Assembly: GCF_002995495.1 (NCBI RefSeq)
Contig: NZ_PVZV01000007.1
Location: 186,001-250,000 of the forward strand
Length of the DNA: 64,000 nucleotides
Source: Actinocorallia populi
Lineage (GTDB): Bacteria > Actinomycetota > Actinomycetes > Streptosporangiales > Streptosporangiaceae
Direction: 5' to 3'
Position 1 is the stretch's first letter, and each line of letters begins with the position of its first letter. Positions 34,453 through 43,064 of the stretch are shown in pieces. The notes below the pieces were generated by a model, which ran no database searches, was not told where the DNA came from, and was given only the letters and a program-made list of their open reading frames with translations. Position numbers and translations under genes: made by a program.

Positions 34453-34644
34453 CCCCGCTCCCGCGCCCGTGCGGGCCGACCGGCCCCGCTCCCTCGGCCC
34501 GCGGCATCCCCGGAACGTCCCCCGTCCGGGACGCGCGGCCCGCGCGGAAGCCGGAGCCCGCTCGGCGCGCTCCCGGCCGTGCGCCGGACACCGTGCCGCC
34601 CCCGTACGGCCACCGCGCCTCCCGGCGGAAGCGGCTTCGGGCCG

Positions 34645-35262
34645 TCAGCGTTCCCTGCGGCGGGGCAGGCGCAGGGTGAGGAGCCTGGCGCGGGGCGCCA
34701 CGCGGGCGGCCAGGCCGAACAGCGCCTCGGTGCGGGTGCGGTCGGCGTCCAGGTGGGTGAAGAGGTTGACGCCCAGGTAGAACGTGATGGCGGCGTAGGC
34801 CAGGTCGCGCGGGGGCAGGAGGGCGGCCAGGGGCGAGCCGCCGATGACGCGGTCGAGGGTCTGCTCGACGAAGTCGATCCAGGGCTCGGCGCGCTCGACG
34901 ATCTCCTTGCGCAGTTCGGGGCGCGCGATGCCGGCCCCGACCAGTTCGGTGAACAGGGTGATGTGGCCGCCTTCGAGATCGGTGCGGTAGATCGCGGTGG
35001 CGGCCTCGACGAGCTCCTCCAGGGTCCTGGCCTGGGCCGCGGCCTCCCGGTGGGCGGCCATACGTTGCGCTGAGGAGCGGTCGAGGGCCGCGAGCAGCAG
35101 GGGGTCGACGCCGCCGAAGTGGTAGAAGACCAGCGCCGAGTTGCAGCCTGCGGACTTGGCGATGGTGCGGGCGCTGGTGCCCGCGTATCCCTCGGTCCGC
35201 AAGGTGTGCGCGGCCGCCTCGATGAGCCGGTCCCTGGTCTCCTCACTGCTCTGCTTGCTCAC
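34645..35262 (-). CDS. TetR-family transcriptional regulator
   Basis: 205 residues. Helix-turn-helix in TRDRLIEAAAHTLRTEGYAG ... ARTIAKSAGCNSALVFYHF. It is divergent from the two-gene membrane operon at 35362, and an AT-rich inverted repeat fills the gap, so it probably represses that operon and itself. No ligand can be inferred. Confidence 0.9.
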   Translation of the reverse strand: MSKQSSEETRDRLIEAAAHTLRTEGYAGTSARTIAKSAGCNSALVFYHFGGVDPLLLAALDRSSAQRMAAHREAAAQARTLEELVEAATAIYRTDLEGGHITLFTELVGAGIARPELRKEIVERAEPWIDFVEQTLDRVIGGSPLAALLPPRDLAYAAITFYLGVNLFTHLDADRTRTEALFGLAARVAPRARLLTLRLPRRRER

Positions 35263-35303
35263 TTTCCTCCTCGCGCCAGGCGGTTCCCCAGGAGTTCATC
35301 ATA

Positions 35304-35340
35304 CGGTTTAATCACTCGATTAAAACGACTGGTTAAACCG
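35304..35340. promoter_or_regulatory. Candidate TetR operator, AT-rich inverted repeats
   Basis: CGGTTTAATCAC/TCGATTAAAACG form a 24-bp inverted repeat with 10/12 matches (35304-35327), followed by GGTTAAACCG (35331-35340), which can pair with the same left arm. The tract is strikingly AT-rich for this genome and lies between divergent TetR and membrane-protein genes. Confidence 0.7.
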
Positions 35341-35361
35341 ACCGATGAAGAGGTGCCCCTG

Positions 35362-36246
35362 ATGGAGACCGATCCGCGGCGCGAACGCCACGCCCGAAGG
35401 ACGCTGCTGGGCGTCGTGGCCGCGCTGTTCGCCGCCATGCTCGTCCAGGAGGTGCTCGAGGCGGGGCGGCTGGAGCAGACCGCGCTGTTCTACGTCGGCA
35501 TCCCCGCGCTCATCGCGCTCACCGTCGTGTCCGCGGCGCGCCCGCGCAGCACGCTCGGAACGATCATGGCGACGATCACCGTGGGCCTGGCGCTGGCGGG
35601 ACCGCTGCTGGACGAGGGGGTCGTCTGCCTGGTCATCGCGGCGCCGCTGTTCTACCTGTGCGGAGCGGTCGTGGGTGTGATCGCCGACCGCTCCCGGCCC
35701 GGCAGGGGCATGCAGGCGCTGCTCGTCGTCCCCCTGCTGCTCGGGCTCGAGGGCGCGGCGGTCTCCCTGCCGCGCGACGGAGAGGTGACGGTCACCCGGA
35801 CCGCGCCCGCGGGGACGGACCTGGCGGCGGAGATCGCCGCGGCGCCGGCCTTCGGGCCGGTGCGCTCCCGCTTCCTGCGCCTCAAGTTCCCCCACCCGGT
35901 GCGGGCGGAAGGCGGCGGCCTCGAGCCCGGTGACACCCGGCACATCGTCTTCACCCCGCGCCGGTCGCTGGGGATCGGGGCGCAGCCGACCCCGAGGTCG
36001 ATGGACCTCACGGTGGTGCGCAGCGAACCCGGCCTCGCGGTCTTCGCCATCACGCGGGACACCACGCTGGCGCGCTGGCTGCGGCTCACCGAGGCGGAGT
36101 TCCGCTGGAACGAGGGCCGGTTGAGCGTCACCCTCCGGTACCAGAGGACCTTCGACCCCGCCTGGTACTTCGGTCCCGTCCAGCGCTACGGCATGCGGGA
36201 GGCCGCCGCGTACCTGGCCGAGACCTTCACGGGCGGCGCGGTGTGA
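35362..36246 (+). CDS. Membrane protein with C-terminal soluble domain, function unknown
   Basis: 294 residues. Three or four transmembrane segments in residues 13-125 (LLGVVAALFAAMLV, LFYVGIPALIALTVV, ATITVGLALAGPLL, LVVPLLLGLEGAAV), then a soluble domain of about 160 residues with a lipid/ligand-binding look. I do not recognise a family with confidence. ATG at 35362 with GAAGAGG 8 nt upstream. The stop overlaps the next gene by 4 bp, so the two are coupled, under the candidate TetR operator. Confidence 0.75.
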   Translation: METDPRRERHARRTLLGVVAALFAAMLVQEVLEAGRLEQTALFYVGIPALIALTVVSAARPRSTLGTIMATITVGLALAGPLLDEGVVCLVIAAPLFYLCGAVVGVIADRSRPGRGMQALLVVPLLLGLEGAAVSLPRDGEVTVTRTAPAGTDLAAEIAAAPAFGPVRSRFLRLKFPHPVRAEGGGLEPGDTRHIVFTPRRSLGIGAQPTPRSMDLTVVRSEPGLAVFAITRDTTLARWLRLTEAEFRWNEGRLSVTLRYQRTFDPAWYFGPVQRYGMREAAAYLAETFTGGAV

Positions 36247-37484
36247 ACGATCCCGCGCTGATCCGCGGCGTCGGCCTGTTCGGCCCGGTCCTCATCGCCG
36301 CGGTGCTGCTCCGCCTCAGACCGCCCGCACGGCGGGAGACCGCGGCGCTCATCCTCGGCTTCTGCTGGAACGTGCTGGCGCTGTCGGCGGTCAACGTCCT
36401 GGCGCTGCGCGTCGGATGGTGGTCGTTCGCCGCCGAGGGCGGGACGGTCGCGGGGGTGCCGGTCGACCTCCTGCTGGGCTGGGCCGTGCTGTGGGGCGGC
36501 GTCGCGGTCCTGGCGCTGCGTCACGGCCTTCCGCTGCCCCTGGTGGCGGGCTTCGCCGTGTGGATCGACCTGGCGGCGATGCCGCTGGGCGAACCCGTCC
36601 TGCTGCTGGACGGCTCCTGGCTCACCGGGGAGGCGGTGGCGGTCGCCGCGGCCCTGCTACCGGGGCTTCTCCTGGCCCGGTGGACGTTCGAGGGACGCCG
36701 GCTCATGGCCCGGGTGGTGCTCCAGGCGGCGCTGGCCACGGGGCTCATGGTCGTCCTGCCGGTGGCCTTGAGCCGGGTGCCCGGACGGCCGGAGTGGGCG
36801 CTCGGCACGGTGGCCCAGCTGATGCTCGTCCCCGCCGCGATCGCCACCGCCGCCGTCGGGGAGTTCGCCCGTTCCGGCGGCGGCACCCCTCTTCCCTACG
36901 ACCCGCCGGTACGCCTGGTGACGACCGGTCCGTACGCCTACGTACGCAACCCGATGCAGCTCGGCATGACGCTCGTCTACCTGCTCCTGTCCCTGCTGGA
37001 CCCGGTCTTCCTCTACGCCGTGACCGCGGCCGTCTCCTACGGGCTGGGCCTGGCCGCCTGGCATGAGGGGGCGCAGCTGCAAGAGGCGCACGGCCGGGCG
37101 TGGGAGCACTACCGCTCCCGGGTCCGCCCCTGGCTGCCGCGCGTCCGCCCCTACCCCGGCATGCCACACGCCGTCCTGTGGATCGCGGACGGCTGCGACC
37201 GCTGCCACCCCGTCGCCTCCTGGGTCCTGCGGCGCTCCCCCGTCGCGCTGAACGTCCGCGACGCCGCGGACCATCCGGCGGGCCTGCGCCGCATGACCTA
37301 TGAGCGCGCCGACGGGCGCCGCGCCGAGGGCGTCGCCGCGTGGGCGGAGGCCGCGGGGCACATCTCCCTCGGCTGGGCCCTGCTCGGCTGGCTCCTCCTC
37401 CTGCCCGGCCTGGGGCACTGCGCGCAGTTGTGCGCGGACGCCTTCGGCGCGGGACCGTCGCGGGAGGCGGCGCGGCGCCCGTGA
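36243..37484 (+). CDS. Membrane ICMT-like methyltransferase fused to a DCC/DUF393 thiol domain
   Basis: 413 residues. N-terminal membrane segments (about 1-210), then an isoprenylcysteine carboxyl methyltransferase-like region PYAYVRNPMQLGMTLVYLLL ... RAWEHYRSRVRPWLPR (about 225-300), the family SAM-site pattern. The C terminus (about 312-400) resembles DCC1/DUF393 thiol-disulfide proteins: WIADGCDRCHPVASWVL with a CxxC. This combination of a lipid-type methyltransferase with a redox domain is unusual. GTG start overlapping the upstream stop (GTGA). Substrate unknown. Confidence 0.75.
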   Translation: MNDPALIRGVGLFGPVLIAAVLLRLRPPARRETAALILGFCWNVLALSAVNVLALRVGWWSFAAEGGTVAGVPVDLLLGWAVLWGGVAVLALRHGLPLPLVAGFAVWIDLAAMPLGEPVLLLDGSWLTGEAVAVAAALLPGLLLARWTFEGRRLMARVVLQAALATGLMVVLPVALSRVPGRPEWALGTVAQLMLVPAAIATAAVGEFARSGGGTPLPYDPPVRLVTTGPYAYVRNPMQLGMTLVYLLLSLLDPVFLYAVTAAVSYGLGLAAWHEGAQLQEAHGRAWEHYRSRVRPWLPRVRPYPGMPHAVLWIADGCDRCHPVASWVLRRSPVALNVRDAADHPAGLRRMTYERADGRRAEGVAAWAEAAGHISLGWALLGWLLLLPGLGHCAQLCADAFGAGPSREAARRP

Positions 37485-37493
37485 ACCGGTGGG

Positions 37494-37850
37494 TCAGCCG
37501 GCGGAGACGACGTCGGCGCGGAGCGGGGCCAGGGCGGCGGCGATCTCGCCGATCGTCTCCTCCGGGACGCCCAGGGAGGCGAGGGTGGCGGCCAGGTGGG
37601 CGACGACGGCGTCGAAGTGCTCGTCCGCGATGGCGAGGTGCGCGTGGGCGGCGGCGAGGTCGCGCCCCTCGTACAGTTCGGGTCCGCCGAGCGCGGCGGC
37701 GATGAACGCCCGCTGGTGGGACTTCAGGCGTGCCAGGTCGGTGCCGGTGAAGAAGCCCTCCAGCTTCGGATCCGTGATGACGCGCACGTAGAAGTCGTCC
37801 ACCGCCGCGCCGACCGCGGCGGAGCCGCCGATCGTGTCGTAGATGCTCAT
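37494..37850 (-). CDS. Group I truncated hemoglobin
   Basis: 118-residue haem protein of the trHbN type, which dioxygenates nitric oxide or binds oxygen. The family opening is SIYDTIGGSAAVGAAVDDFY, followed by FFTGTDLARLKSHQRAFI and the proximal histidine in HLAIADEHFDAVV. ATG start with AGGAG upstream. An inverted repeat at 37888-37909 lies in its promoter region. Convergent with the ICMT-DCC fusion gene. Confidence 0.93.
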   Translation of the reverse strand: MSIYDTIGGSAAVGAAVDDFYVRVITDPKLEGFFTGTDLARLKSHQRAFIAAALGGPELYEGRDLAAAHAHLAIADEHFDAVVAHLAATLASLGVPEETIGEIAAALAPLRADVVSAG

Positions 37851-37887
37851 GTTCTCCTGCTTCCGGAAGGGTGCCGTGTCCCGGGCA

Positions 37888-37909
37888 TGATAGGAAACGC
37901 CCGTTATCA
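37888..37909 (-). promoter_or_regulatory. Inverted repeat upstream of the truncated globin gene
   Basis: Outer arms TGATA/TATCA enclose 12 bp, 37 nt before the globin ATG. The spacing and TATCAT fit an operator overlapping a -10 element. Possible NO- or redox-sensor site; no such regulator is adjacent. Confidence 0.4.
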
Positions 37910-37959
37910 GTACTAGATCCCTCGCGAAAGAAAACGACCGGGCACGGCCCGCCGCGGGG

Positions 37960-38943
37960 TCAGGCCCCGCCGAGGAAGCGGCGCGGGTTGTCGACGAGCA
38001 TGGTGGTGATCTGCTCCTCGGTCACGCCCTTCGCCCGCAGGTAGGGAAGGACGTCCCGCTCGATGTGCAGGTAGTTCCACTGCGGAAGGAAGGGCATGAC
38101 CCCGGGGTCGATCCAGTCGATGTAGCAGGCCGCGTCGTGGGAGAGGACCATGCTCTCCGCGTGGCCGCGGCGGCACATCTCCACGACGGTGTCGGCGCGG
38201 GCCTCGAAGGTGGTGTCGAGGTTGAGGCCGAAGCGGTCCATGCCGAGCAGGAAACCGGCGTCGGCGAGTTCGGCGAGGTGGTCGCAGTCGGCGCTGTCGC
38301 CGCTGTGGCCCAGCACGACCCGGCGGGGGTCGACGCCCTCCTCGTCGCACAGCAGGCGCCTGACGTCCAGGCCGGTGCGGGTGCCGGGATGGGTGTGCAC
38401 GGTGACGGGGGCGCCGGTCCGCCGGTGGGCCTCGGCTACGGCGCGCATCACCCGCGCCACGCCGGGGGTCATGCCCTCGCGGTCGATGGCGCACTTGAGC
38501 ATGGCGGCCTTGACGCCCGTGCCGGCGATGCCCTCGGTCAGGTCGCGGACGAACAGGTCGGCCATCGGGTCGGGCAGGTCGGTGCCCAGCGCCTCGTTCA
38601 GGCCGTGCCCCCGGTAGCGGAAGAAGAAGGGGACGTCGTTGTAGGTGTACAGGCCGGTGGCGACGACGATGTTCAGCTCGGGCACCTGCTCGGCGATCCG
38701 CTGGATGCGCGGGATGTAGCGGCCCAGGCCCACCACGGTCGGGTCGATGATGGTGCGCACCCCGTGCGCGGCCAGTTCCCGAAGCCGCCCCACCGCGTCG
38801 GCGACCCGCTCGTCCTCGCTCCCCCACTCGTCGGGGTAGTTGCCCTGCATCTCGCCGGTGAGGACGAAGATGTGCTCGTGGACGTACGTGCGTCCCAGCT
38901 CCGCGGCGTCGACGGGGCCGAGGACGGTGTTCACCTGAGTCAT
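37960..38943 (-). CDS. Phosphotriesterase-family metal-dependent hydrolase
   Basis: 327 residues of the amidohydrolase superfamily, phosphotriesterase (PTE) branch. Metal ligands: HxH in TYVHEHIFVL, a lysine in AAMLKCAID (usually carbamylated), VHTHPGTRTG and VLGHSGDS histidines, and the Asp in SHDAACY. The natural reaction is usually lactonase or related, not organophosphate hydrolysis. ATG at 38943 with GAGGAG 10 nt upstream. Same direction as the downstream globin gene, 109 bp apart. Confidence 0.9.
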   Translation of the reverse strand: MTQVNTVLGPVDAAELGRTYVHEHIFVLTGEMQGNYPDEWGSEDERVADAVGRLRELAAHGVRTIIDPTVVGLGRYIPRIQRIAEQVPELNIVVATGLYTYNDVPFFFRYRGHGLNEALGTDLPDPMADLFVRDLTEGIAGTGVKAAMLKCAIDREGMTPGVARVMRAVAEAHRRTGAPVTVHTHPGTRTGLDVRRLLCDEEGVDPRRVVLGHSGDSADCDHLAELADAGFLLGMDRFGLNLDTTFEARADTVVEMCRRGHAESMVLSHDAACYIDWIDPGVMPFLPQWNYLHIERDVLPYLRAKGVTEEQITTMLVDNPRRFLGGA

Positions 38944-39146
38944 GGGGCGCGTGCTCCTCTGGATCTCGGCGGCCCGCGCGGGAGGCGGCGCGGGAGGCCG
39001 TTCTACCACTCGCGGAGCACCGTCCGCACGGGCCCGGCGGTGCCAGGTCCGCCGCCCCCGCGCTCCCCCTGCACGGCGCCGGAACGAGACCGGCGAGCGG
39101 TGCGGCGATCACGACCCGGTCGCCGGGGGGTGAAAAAGCGGAGCGG

Positions 39147-40070
39147 ATGGTTACCATCGGACACGTGGATGATCGGCTGCTGTCCCTTTCCGGGGAGTAC
39201 GCGCAGGACTGGGCGCTGGTCGACGTGGAGACGTCGGGGTTGCGGCCCGGGCGCGACAGGGTGCTCTCGCTCGCGGTGATGACGGTCGACCGCAACTGGC
39301 GGGAGATCAGGCGCTACACCACGCTGCTGGACCCGGGCGTCGACCCGGGGCCCGTGCACATCCACGGGCTGACGGCCGAGCGGCTGCGCGGGGCCCCGAC
39401 CTTCGACAAGGTGGCCTCGCGGGTCGCCGAGATGCTGCACGGGCGGATCATGGTCGCGCACAACGCCCCGTTCGACTACGACTTCCTGGCCGGGGAGTTC
39501 GCCCGAGCCGCGGTCGTCATGCCGGTGCGGCGGCGGCTGTGCACACTCGCCCTCAACCGCAGGCTCGTCCCGCCGACCCCCGACCTCCAGCTCACCACCC
39601 TCGTCGACTACTACGGCGTGACCCGCTACCAGGCGCACGACGCGCTCGGCGACACGCTGATGCTCTCCGGAGTGCTGCGCCGATCGCTGGAGACGGCGTC
39701 CCGCCTCGGCGTGGAGCTGCCGTTCACGACGTGCCCGCCGCGGGACACCTCCCGCTACCCGGTGAGCGTCCCCAAGGCACGCTGCCCCTACCGCAACCCC
39801 GGCAAGCTGACGTCGGGGCTCGTCCAGGGCATGAAGGTCGCCTTCACCGGCGACACCGAGCTCCCCCGGCTGGAACTGGCCACCCGCGCCTCCGCCGCGG
39901 GCCTGAACGTCATGAACAACGTCAGCCGCCACACCAGCGTCCTGGTCGCGGGCGAGCCCTCCCCCGGGACGGGCAAGGCGGCGAAGGCGCAGGCGGCCGG
40001 GGTCCCCGTCATCGACGAGCCCACCTTCCTCCGGCTGCTCGAAGAGGTCCGTCCCGGCGAGCCCGCCTGA
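39147..40070 (+). CDS. DnaQ-like 3'-5' exonuclease with C-terminal BRCT domain
   Basis: 307 residues. N-terminal DEDDh exonuclease: ALVDVETSGL (Asp, Glu), HNAPFDYDFL and AHDALGDTLM (His and Asp). C-terminal BRCT (about 215-300): GMKVAFTGDTELPRLEL and VSRHTSVLVAGEP. Such proteins are common in actinobacteria, probably for DNA repair or end trimming. Start ATG at 39147; GTG at 39165 is possible. Confidence 0.88.
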   Translation: MVTIGHVDDRLLSLSGEYAQDWALVDVETSGLRPGRDRVLSLAVMTVDRNWREIRRYTTLLDPGVDPGPVHIHGLTAERLRGAPTFDKVASRVAEMLHGRIMVAHNAPFDYDFLAGEFARAAVVMPVRRRLCTLALNRRLVPPTPDLQLTTLVDYYGVTRYQAHDALGDTLMLSGVLRRSLETASRLGVELPFTTCPPRDTSRYPVSVPKARCPYRNPGKLTSGLVQGMKVAFTGDTELPRLELATRASAAGLNVMNNVSRHTSVLVAGEPSPGTGKAAKAQAAGVPVIDEPTFLRLLEEVRPGEPA

Positions 40071-40148
40071 CTCCCGGGGCCGCTCGGACCACCAGAGGCA
40101 GGGACAGCCCTACCGTCACGGGCATCTGCGAGCGTTAATCTGCCTTGA

Positions 40149-41453
40149 ATGTCCGCATCCCTACCGCAGACTCCCTGGGAGGCGTGCTCCCGGCCGGGTC
40201 TCCTGCTCGGGTCGTGGCCCTGGCGGTCGGCCGCCCACCTGCTCTCCAGCGCGCTTCTGGCAGCCCCTTTCACGGCCTCGGCGCTGTTCGCGGGGGTGGA
40301 GGCGGTGCACGGACGAGGCGTCCCGCTCCTCGCGGCGGTCGTCCTGTTCGCCGCGGCCGGGCCGCTGCTCGCGGTACCGCTGGCGCGGTGGGAACGCCGA
40401 CGGCTGCGGCTGGTGGATCTCCGGCCGATCCGCTCCGGGCATCGAGTGCCGCGCAACGCGGGCCTGTGGCGCCGGATGCGCACCCGCTACGGCGAGGCCG
40501 CGACCTGGCGCGAGCTGGGGTACCTGGGGCTGCTGGCCGTGGCCGCTCCGGTGGGAGTCGCCGTACCCCTGCTCGTCCTGCTCTGGGCTCTCGCGGCACT
40601 CGTCGGGCCGGTGATGGTGCTGTCGGGCGAGGCCCCGGTGACTCTGCTCGCGATCGACGTCGAGACGCTCCCGGAGTCCTTCGCCCACGCGCTCGGGGCC
40701 GTGGCGGCGCTGTCCGCCCTGCCTTACCTGGTGTCCTTCCTGGCGGGCCTCCACGTGCGCGTCGCGCGGGTCCTCCTCGGCGAGGGCCCCGACGGGAGGC
40801 TGCGGGACGAACTCGTGGAGGTGGCACGGTCGCGGGCCCGGCTGGTGGACGCCTTCGAGGCCGAGCGGCGGCGCATCGAACGCGACCTGCACGACGGGGC
40901 GCAGCAGAGCCTCCTCGGCCTCACCCTCCAGCTCGGGCTGGCCCGCCTCGACCTCCCGCCGGACTCGCCCGCCGCCGAACGCGTCGCGGCCGCCCACCGG
41001 CAGGCCAAGGAGCTGATGGCGGAGCTTCGGGAGCTCGTCGAGGGCATCCACCCCCGCGTCCTCACCGACCGGGGGCTGCCCGGCGCGCTCGGCGAACTCG
41101 CCGACAGGTCCCCGCTACGCGTGGAGGTCGACGCCGCGCTCCCCGGGCGCCCGCCGGCCTCCGTGGAGGCGACCGCCTACTTCGTGGCCGCCGAGGCGCT
41201 GACCAACGCGGCCAAGCACGGCGGCGGCACCCAGGCCGCCGTGCGGGCATGGTGGCGGGACGGCCTGCTGACCGTGGAGGTCGAGGACGACGGGCACGGC
41301 GGGGCCGACCCCACGGCGGGGACGGGGCTGACCGGCCTGGCCGACCGGGTGGCCGTGATCGACGGCAGAATGCTGCTCGCCAGCCCTTCCGGCGGGCCGA
41401 CGACCCTACGCGTGGAGTTTCCTTGCACACTGGAGCACCCCCTGTCCGAGTAG
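40149..41453 (+). CDS. Sensor histidine kinase (NarL/DesK-type, HisKA_3)
   Basis: 434 residues. Four to six transmembrane segments fall in residues 27-205, then a HisKA_3 dimerisation helix with the phospho-His in ERRRIERDLHDGAQQ near 245, and a HATPase domain (AEALTNAAKHGG, VEDDGHGG, GLTGLADRV). There is no recognisable extracellular sensor domain, so the membrane part itself probably senses. The start may be leaderless: TTAATCT lies 7 nt before the ATG and no clear ribosome site is seen. It overlaps the response regulator gene by 31 bp. Confidence 0.93.
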   Translation: MSASLPQTPWEACSRPGLLLGSWPWRSAAHLLSSALLAAPFTASALFAGVEAVHGRGVPLLAAVVLFAAAGPLLAVPLARWERRRLRLVDLRPIRSGHRVPRNAGLWRRMRTRYGEAATWRELGYLGLLAVAAPVGVAVPLLVLLWALAALVGPVMVLSGEAPVTLLAIDVETLPESFAHALGAVAALSALPYLVSFLAGLHVRVARVLLGEGPDGRLRDELVEVARSRARLVDAFEAERRRIERDLHDGAQQSLLGLTLQLGLARLDLPPDSPAAERVAAAHRQAKELMAELRELVEGIHPRVLTDRGLPGALGELADRSPLRVEVDAALPGRPPASVEATAYFVAAEALTNAAKHGGGTQAAVRAWWRDGLLTVEVEDDGHGGADPTAGTGLTGLADRVAVIDGRMLLASPSGGPTTLRVEFPCTLEHPLSE

Positions 41454-42112
41454 TCCTCGCCGAGGACGGCGTCCTGCTGCGCGAAGGGCTGGCCGGCCTC
41501 CTCGGCCGCTTCGGGTTCGAGGTCGCCGCGGCGGTCGGCGACGCCGAGGAGCTCATGGCCGCCGTCGCGGCGCACGGGCCCGACCTCGTCGTCACCGACA
41601 TCCGCATGCCCCCGTCCCACACCGACGAGGGCCTGCGGGCCGCCGCGGCGCTGCGCCGGGAGCGCCCGGACCTGGCGGTGGTCGCGCTCAGCCAGTACGT
41701 GGAGCTGAGCTACGCCGGCGACCTCCTGGACTCCGCCGACGGGCGCCGCGTCGGCTACCTGCTCAAGGACAGGATCGTGGACGTCGAGGAGTTCGCGGCC
41801 ACGCTGCGCCAGGTGGTGGCCGGCGGCACCGTGATCGACCCCAAGGTCGTCCGCCAGCTGCTGCGGCGCCGGGACGACCCGCTGTCGGTCCTGTCGCCGC
41901 GGGAGCAGGAGGTCCTCGCCCTGATCGCGGAGGGCTGCTCCAACGGTGCCGTGAGCGCCCGCCTGTTCATCTCCGAGGCGACCGTCGGCAAGCACATCGG
42001 CAACATCTTCACCAAGCTCGGGCTGCCCGAGGCCGACGACGTCCACCGCCGTGTCCAGGCCGTCCTGGCCTACCTGCGCGCCGGACGCCCGCTGCCGCCC
42101 GCCGCACGCTGA
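41423..42112 (+). CDS. LuxR/NarL-family response regulator
   Basis: 229 residues. Receiver domain with RVVLAEDGVLLREGL (acidic pocket), phospho-Asp in LVVTDIRMP and Lys in GYLLKDR; C-terminal LuxR-type helix-turn-helix LSPREQEVLALIAEGCSN ... SEATVGKHIGNIFTKL. The start is TTG at 41423 inside the kinase gene, with GTGGAG 6 nt upstream. Partner of the histidine kinase. Its stop lies inside the 3' end of the convergent CPBP gene. Confidence 0.92.
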   Translation: MHTGAPPVRVVLAEDGVLLREGLAGLLGRFGFEVAAAVGDAEELMAAVAAHGPDLVVTDIRMPPSHTDEGLRAAAALRRERPDLAVVALSQYVELSYAGDLLDSADGRRVGYLLKDRIVDVEEFAATLRQVVAGGTVIDPKVVRQLLRRRDDPLSVLSPREQEVLALIAEGCSNGAVSARLFISEATVGKHIGNIFTKLGLPEADDVHRRVQAVLAYLRAGRPLPPAAR

Positions 42113-42966
42113 GCGGCCGCGCCCTCTTCCAGGCGGCCGGTGGCCACCAGCCATCCCACCACCGCGGCGAGCGGGACGATGGAGATCCACATGAGCTCGA
42201 CGGTGCTGGTCCGCGACTCCAGCAGGTGGGACGTCAGCAGGGCCAGCACCATGTTGTTCCCGGCGTGGGCGAGGCTGACGACCCAGATGTTCCCGCTGCG
42301 CAGCCACAGCCAGGCCAGGATGTACTCCTGCAGGATGAAGGAGACCGTCCAGGACGCGAGCCCGAAGGCCACGTTGCCGAACTCGATGTATCCGACGAAG
42401 GCCAGGGGGAAGTGCCAGACCGCCCAGATCAGCCCGGTCGTCAGGATCGACAGGTGCGGGTCGCCGGGGAACAGGCGCGGCCGCAGGTAACCCGTCCAGC
42501 CGAACTCCTCTCCCCCGTACAGGGGCGTCAGAATGAGCAGCGCCACCGCCAGGACCGGCAGCGTGATCCAGCCCGGGACGCCGGACGCCAGGCCGTCGAG
42601 CTCCGAGAGGGCAGGCGCCTCGACCCCCAGGGCCACGGCGACCAGCACGGTCGCGGCCACCAGAACGAACGGTCCCGTCCAGGCGATCAGATACTGCGGC
42701 CGGGATGCGCGCAGACGCAGCGCGAGCCCCGCGTCCGCGAACCCCTCCCCGGTCACCCAGCGCCTGACGATGAACGCCGCCACGGCCGGGGCGAACGCGA
42801 AGGGCAGCTGGAGCAGCGGATCGAGGGCGGAGAGGCCGAAGAGGAAATGGCCGATCAGCAGCCACGCCCAGGCGGGCACGAAGGCGATCGCGAGGAAGAC
42901 CGCCACGCCTCGGCCGGTCGTGCCCCCTGCCCGGGAGAAGGAATCGTTGGAGGACGAAAGTGTCAT
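42070..42966 (-). CDS. CPBP-family intramembrane glutamic protease
   Basis: 298 residues with about eight transmembrane segments. The CPBP/Abi motifs are present: GGEEFGWTGYLRPRL (EExxxR), HFPLAF, and HAGNN. In bacteria such proteins process membrane or peptide substrates, including bacteriocin maturation and immunity. ATG at 42966. The 3' ends of this gene and the response regulator gene overlap by 43 bp on opposite strands. Its link to the two-component system is unproven. Confidence 0.88.
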   Translation of the reverse strand: MTLSSSNDSFSRAGGTTGRGVAVFLAIAFVPAWAWLLIGHFLFGLSALDPLLQLPFAFAPAVAAFIVRRWVTGEGFADAGLALRLRASRPQYLIAWTGPFVLVAATVLVAVALGVEAPALSELDGLASGVPGWITLPVLAVALLILTPLYGGEEFGWTGYLRPRLFPGDPHLSILTTGLIWAVWHFPLAFVGYIEFGNVAFGLASWTVSFILQEYILAWLWLRSGNIWVVSLAHAGNNMVLALLTSHLLESRTSTVELMWISIVPLAAVVGWLVATGRLEEGAAAQRAAGGSGRPARR

Positions 42967-43064
42967 GCGGAAGATTCCACTCCCGCGCGCCCTTCTCCCA
43001 CGAGAGGGCGGAGGCCCATCTCCGGGTAGTGCCGGCCCTACCTCCAGGCCGGCTCCCGGACTCC

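Noticed and set aside
34453-34644. Gap between the hotdog thioesterase gene and the TetR gene
   Set aside because: About 190 bp of GC-rich sequence with no convincing gene, hairpin or promoter.
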